A stretch of DNA of 64,000 bases, taken from positions 1,240,001 to 1,304,000 of the forward strand of contig NZ_AP026910.1 in NCBI RefSeq assembly GCF_026000575.1. Direction: 5' to 3'. How positions within the stretch are numbered: the first letter of the stretch is position 1; each line of letters opens with the position of its first letter. Below the pieces are notes generated by a model. It ran no database searches. It worked only from the letters and a program-made list of their open reading frames with translations, and was not told the origin of the DNA. Below, piece after piece: positions 62,482 to 64,000 of the stretch. A program made the position numbers and the translations under genes. The stretch comes from Rhodoluna sp. KAS3 (GTDB lineage: Bacteria; Actinomycetota; Actinomycetes; Actinomycetales; Microbacteriaceae).

Positions 62482-64000
62482 TTAGTGGTCGAGCCCAACC
62501 TTCTTATAAATGGCCTTCATCCACTTAGGGGCCCACCAGTTGGCCTTGCCGAACAACTTCATCAGCGCCGGCACCAAAAGCGCGCGCACAATTGTGGCAT
62601 CAACCAAAATGGCAAAGGCAATGCCTAGGCCTAGCGCTTTCATGATGGTTACGCCGCTGGTTGCAAAAGCACCAAAGCTAAAGGCAAGCACCAGGGCAGC
62701 AGCCGTGATGATTCGCCCCGATCGCTGCAGTCCGTTGGCTACCGAATCCTCGGTGCTGGCTCCGGCATCGTGCTGCTCTTTGATTCGGCTAAGCAAGAAC
62801 AGTTCGTAGTCCATCGATAGACCAAAGGCCACCACGGCAATCAGCACGGTTGAAGATGTATCGATGTTGCCGGTGACATAGAAGTCACCGACCAGCCAGC
62901 GAATGCTGCCGTCGAGGAAACCCCAGGTGATAAAACCGATGGTCGCGCCCAGCGACAAAATATTCAGCAGCACGGCCTTGATCGGCAGAAGCACCGATCC
63001 GGTGAATAGGAACAGCAAGACCAGTGTAGAAACAACAATCCAAATCAGGGCATTTGGCAGTTGCTCTTCGATACCGCGCTGCGAGTCGGTGTAGACCGCT
63101 GCCGAACCTCCGACTAGAACCTCAAAATCTGATGTGTCGATGGCGCGAATCGCATCGGTGATGGCCACGCCTTCAGGAGAGCGCGAATCGATGTCGTGAA
63201 TTGCCGTCACGCGTTGATAGTCACCGTTGGCATAGGTCTCGATGCCCGGTCCAAACTGCGGCAGCATGGCACCATCGGCAGCAAAGCCCACCGAGGACCT
63301 AACCGAGACGATGTGGTCGAGCGCTGAAAGATCAAGCACGTACTGCTCAACCTGCTGATCGCTCGCGCCCTCAAGAATGATCTCAATCGGCGAGCCCTCT
63401 TTGGCCGTGAAGCGGTCACGGATTACGTTGCTAGCAATCGCAGCCGGTTCAGACTGCGGCAAAATTCGGTCATCGACCTGACCAAATTGAGCATTGACCG
63501 AGAGCGAGGCAAGGCCACCCAAAGCCAGGGTGGCAACCAAAAGAACCGAGACCGGGCGCTTCATGACAAATCGGGCAATGTTGCCCCAAGCGCCTGATTC
63601 TTTTGGCGTCAGGTCGCGCTTGATGATGCGCCACTTATTGACTCGATCACCCATGAGGTTGAGCATGGCCGGCAGGGCAATCAGGGCTGCGGCAACTGAG
63701 AGCAGCACCACAACAACTCCACCGAGCGCAAAGGACTTTAGGAAGTACTGCGGGAAGAAGAACAGCGAGGCCAGAACGATGGCTACGGTCAAACCAGAAA
63801 ACAGCACGGTTCGACCGGCTGACTCAACCGTTCTGATGGTTGCATCGGCAACCGATTTTCCGGAGGCCCGCTCTTCACGGAACCGGTTGACCATGAGCAG
63901 TGCGTAATCGATGCCGAGACCCAAGCCCAAACCGGTAATCAGGTTCAGTGCAAACACCGATGTATCGGTGAACTGGGTCGAGACCCAAACAAAGAAGAAT
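62482..64000 (-). CDS. MMPL-family transporter (5' end beyond the window)
   Basis: RND-like membrane protein; the frame is open to the window edge, so about 506 C-terminal residues are seen. Two MMPL halves are visible: GLGLGLGIDYALLMVNRFREE with the proton-relay Asp, and VAFGLSMDYELFLLSRIKEQHD in the second half, each with a helix bundle after it. A large outside loop lies between (about 63000-63470). MMPL proteins export lipids or small molecules in actinobacteria; the substrate is unknown. Its stop is ten bases before the dcd start. Confidence 0.9.
   Translation of the reverse strand, partial: FFFVWVSTQFTDTSVFALNLITGLGLGLGIDYALLMVNRFREERASGKSVADATIRTVESAGRTVLFSGLTVAIVLASLFFFPQYFLKSFALGGVVVVLLSVAAALIALPAMLNLMGDRVNKWRIIKRDLTPKESGAWGNIARFVMKRPVSVLLVATLALGGLASLSVNAQFGQVDDRILPQSEPAAIASNVIRDRFTAKEGSPIEIILEGASDQQVEQYVLDLSALDHIVSVRSSVGFAADGAMLPQFGPGIETYANGDYQRVTAIHDIDSRSPEGVAITDAIRAIDTSDFEVLVGGSAAVYTDSQRGIEEQLPNALIWIVVSTLVLLFLFTGSVLLPIKAVLLNILSLGATIGFITWGFLDGSIRWLVGDFYVTGNIDTSSTVLIAVVAFGLSMDYELFLLSRIKEQHDAGASTEDSVANGLQRSGRIITAAALVLAFSFGAFATSGVTIMKALGLGIAFAILVDATIVRALLVPALMKLFGKANWWAPKWMKAIYKKVGLDH

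Noticed and set aside
1-64000. CRISPR array or rRNA genes
   Set aside because: No regularly spaced repeat array and no rRNA-like stretch were seen; the only multi-copy repeat of array-like size is the two-unit tandem at 60658.

Overview
The window is a compact actinobacterial chromosome segment. Signs of this are the dnaK-grpE-dnaJ-hspR-clpB order with HspR (HAIR) boxes, a class II (GlpX) fructose-bisphosphatase, a three-part PurS/PurQ/PurL FGAM synthase, an SCP2-like gene near purF, many GTG/TTG starts, and many genes that seem to be leaderless. Short gaps and moderate GC suggest a small-genome Microbacteriaceae, perhaps of the freshwater Rhodoluna/Aquiluna type. That placement is inference; no rRNA is present.

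Layout. 1-3.6 kb: end of a ferric-iron-type ABC importer operon. 3.6-13.7 kb: purine cluster (purM, purF leftward; purD, purC, purS, purQ, purL rightward) with a small membrane protein, an SCP2-like protein, a lipoprotein and a repeat-bearing gap. 13.7-19.0 kb: accessory block that begins exactly at the purL stop, with an Abi-type HEPN protein, a DUF4145-like zinc-ribbon protein, a decayed copy of the purL 3' end, a small orphan protein, an endonuclease-like fragment and a Sau3AI-like restriction enzyme with its C5-cytosine methyltransferase. 19.0-22.3 kb: a 966-residue secreted protein and tRNA-Pro. 22.3-29.5 kb: two small proteins, an amino-acid ABC importer, ahcY, a secreted protein, an NYN-domain protein and a TPR protein whose promoter spacer is a run of 14 G. 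29.5-33.7 kb: YqhA-type membrane protein, inositol-monophosphatase-like enzyme, an unknown, a serine hydrolase, glpX.

33.8-41.3 kb: an inositol-type sugar locus (two Gfo/Idh/MocA dehydrogenases, an IolE-like isomerase/dehydratase, a LacI regulator, a three-gene ABC importer) whose promoters share the operator TGGAACGGTCCA. 41.3-52 kb: EamA exporter, purA, a VapBC pair, an rRNA/tRNA methyltransferase, nhaA, a HAD phosphatase, an MFS protein, pyrE, a VOC protein, exonuclease III, a DNA-alkylation-repair-like protein and a soluble CASTOR/POLLUX-like protein. 52-58.1 kb: HspR heat-shock operon. 58.2-64 kb: secreted GH25-like protein, an Atg22/UMF1-type transporter, a BlaI/M56 peptidase pair behind 36-bp tandem repeats, dcd and a truncated MMPL transporter.

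The most unusual items are the purL tail duplication flanking the Abi/DUF4145 module, the poly-G promoter of the TPR gene, the inositol operator set, and at least twelve genes whose start codon lies exactly six bases after a TANNNT box.
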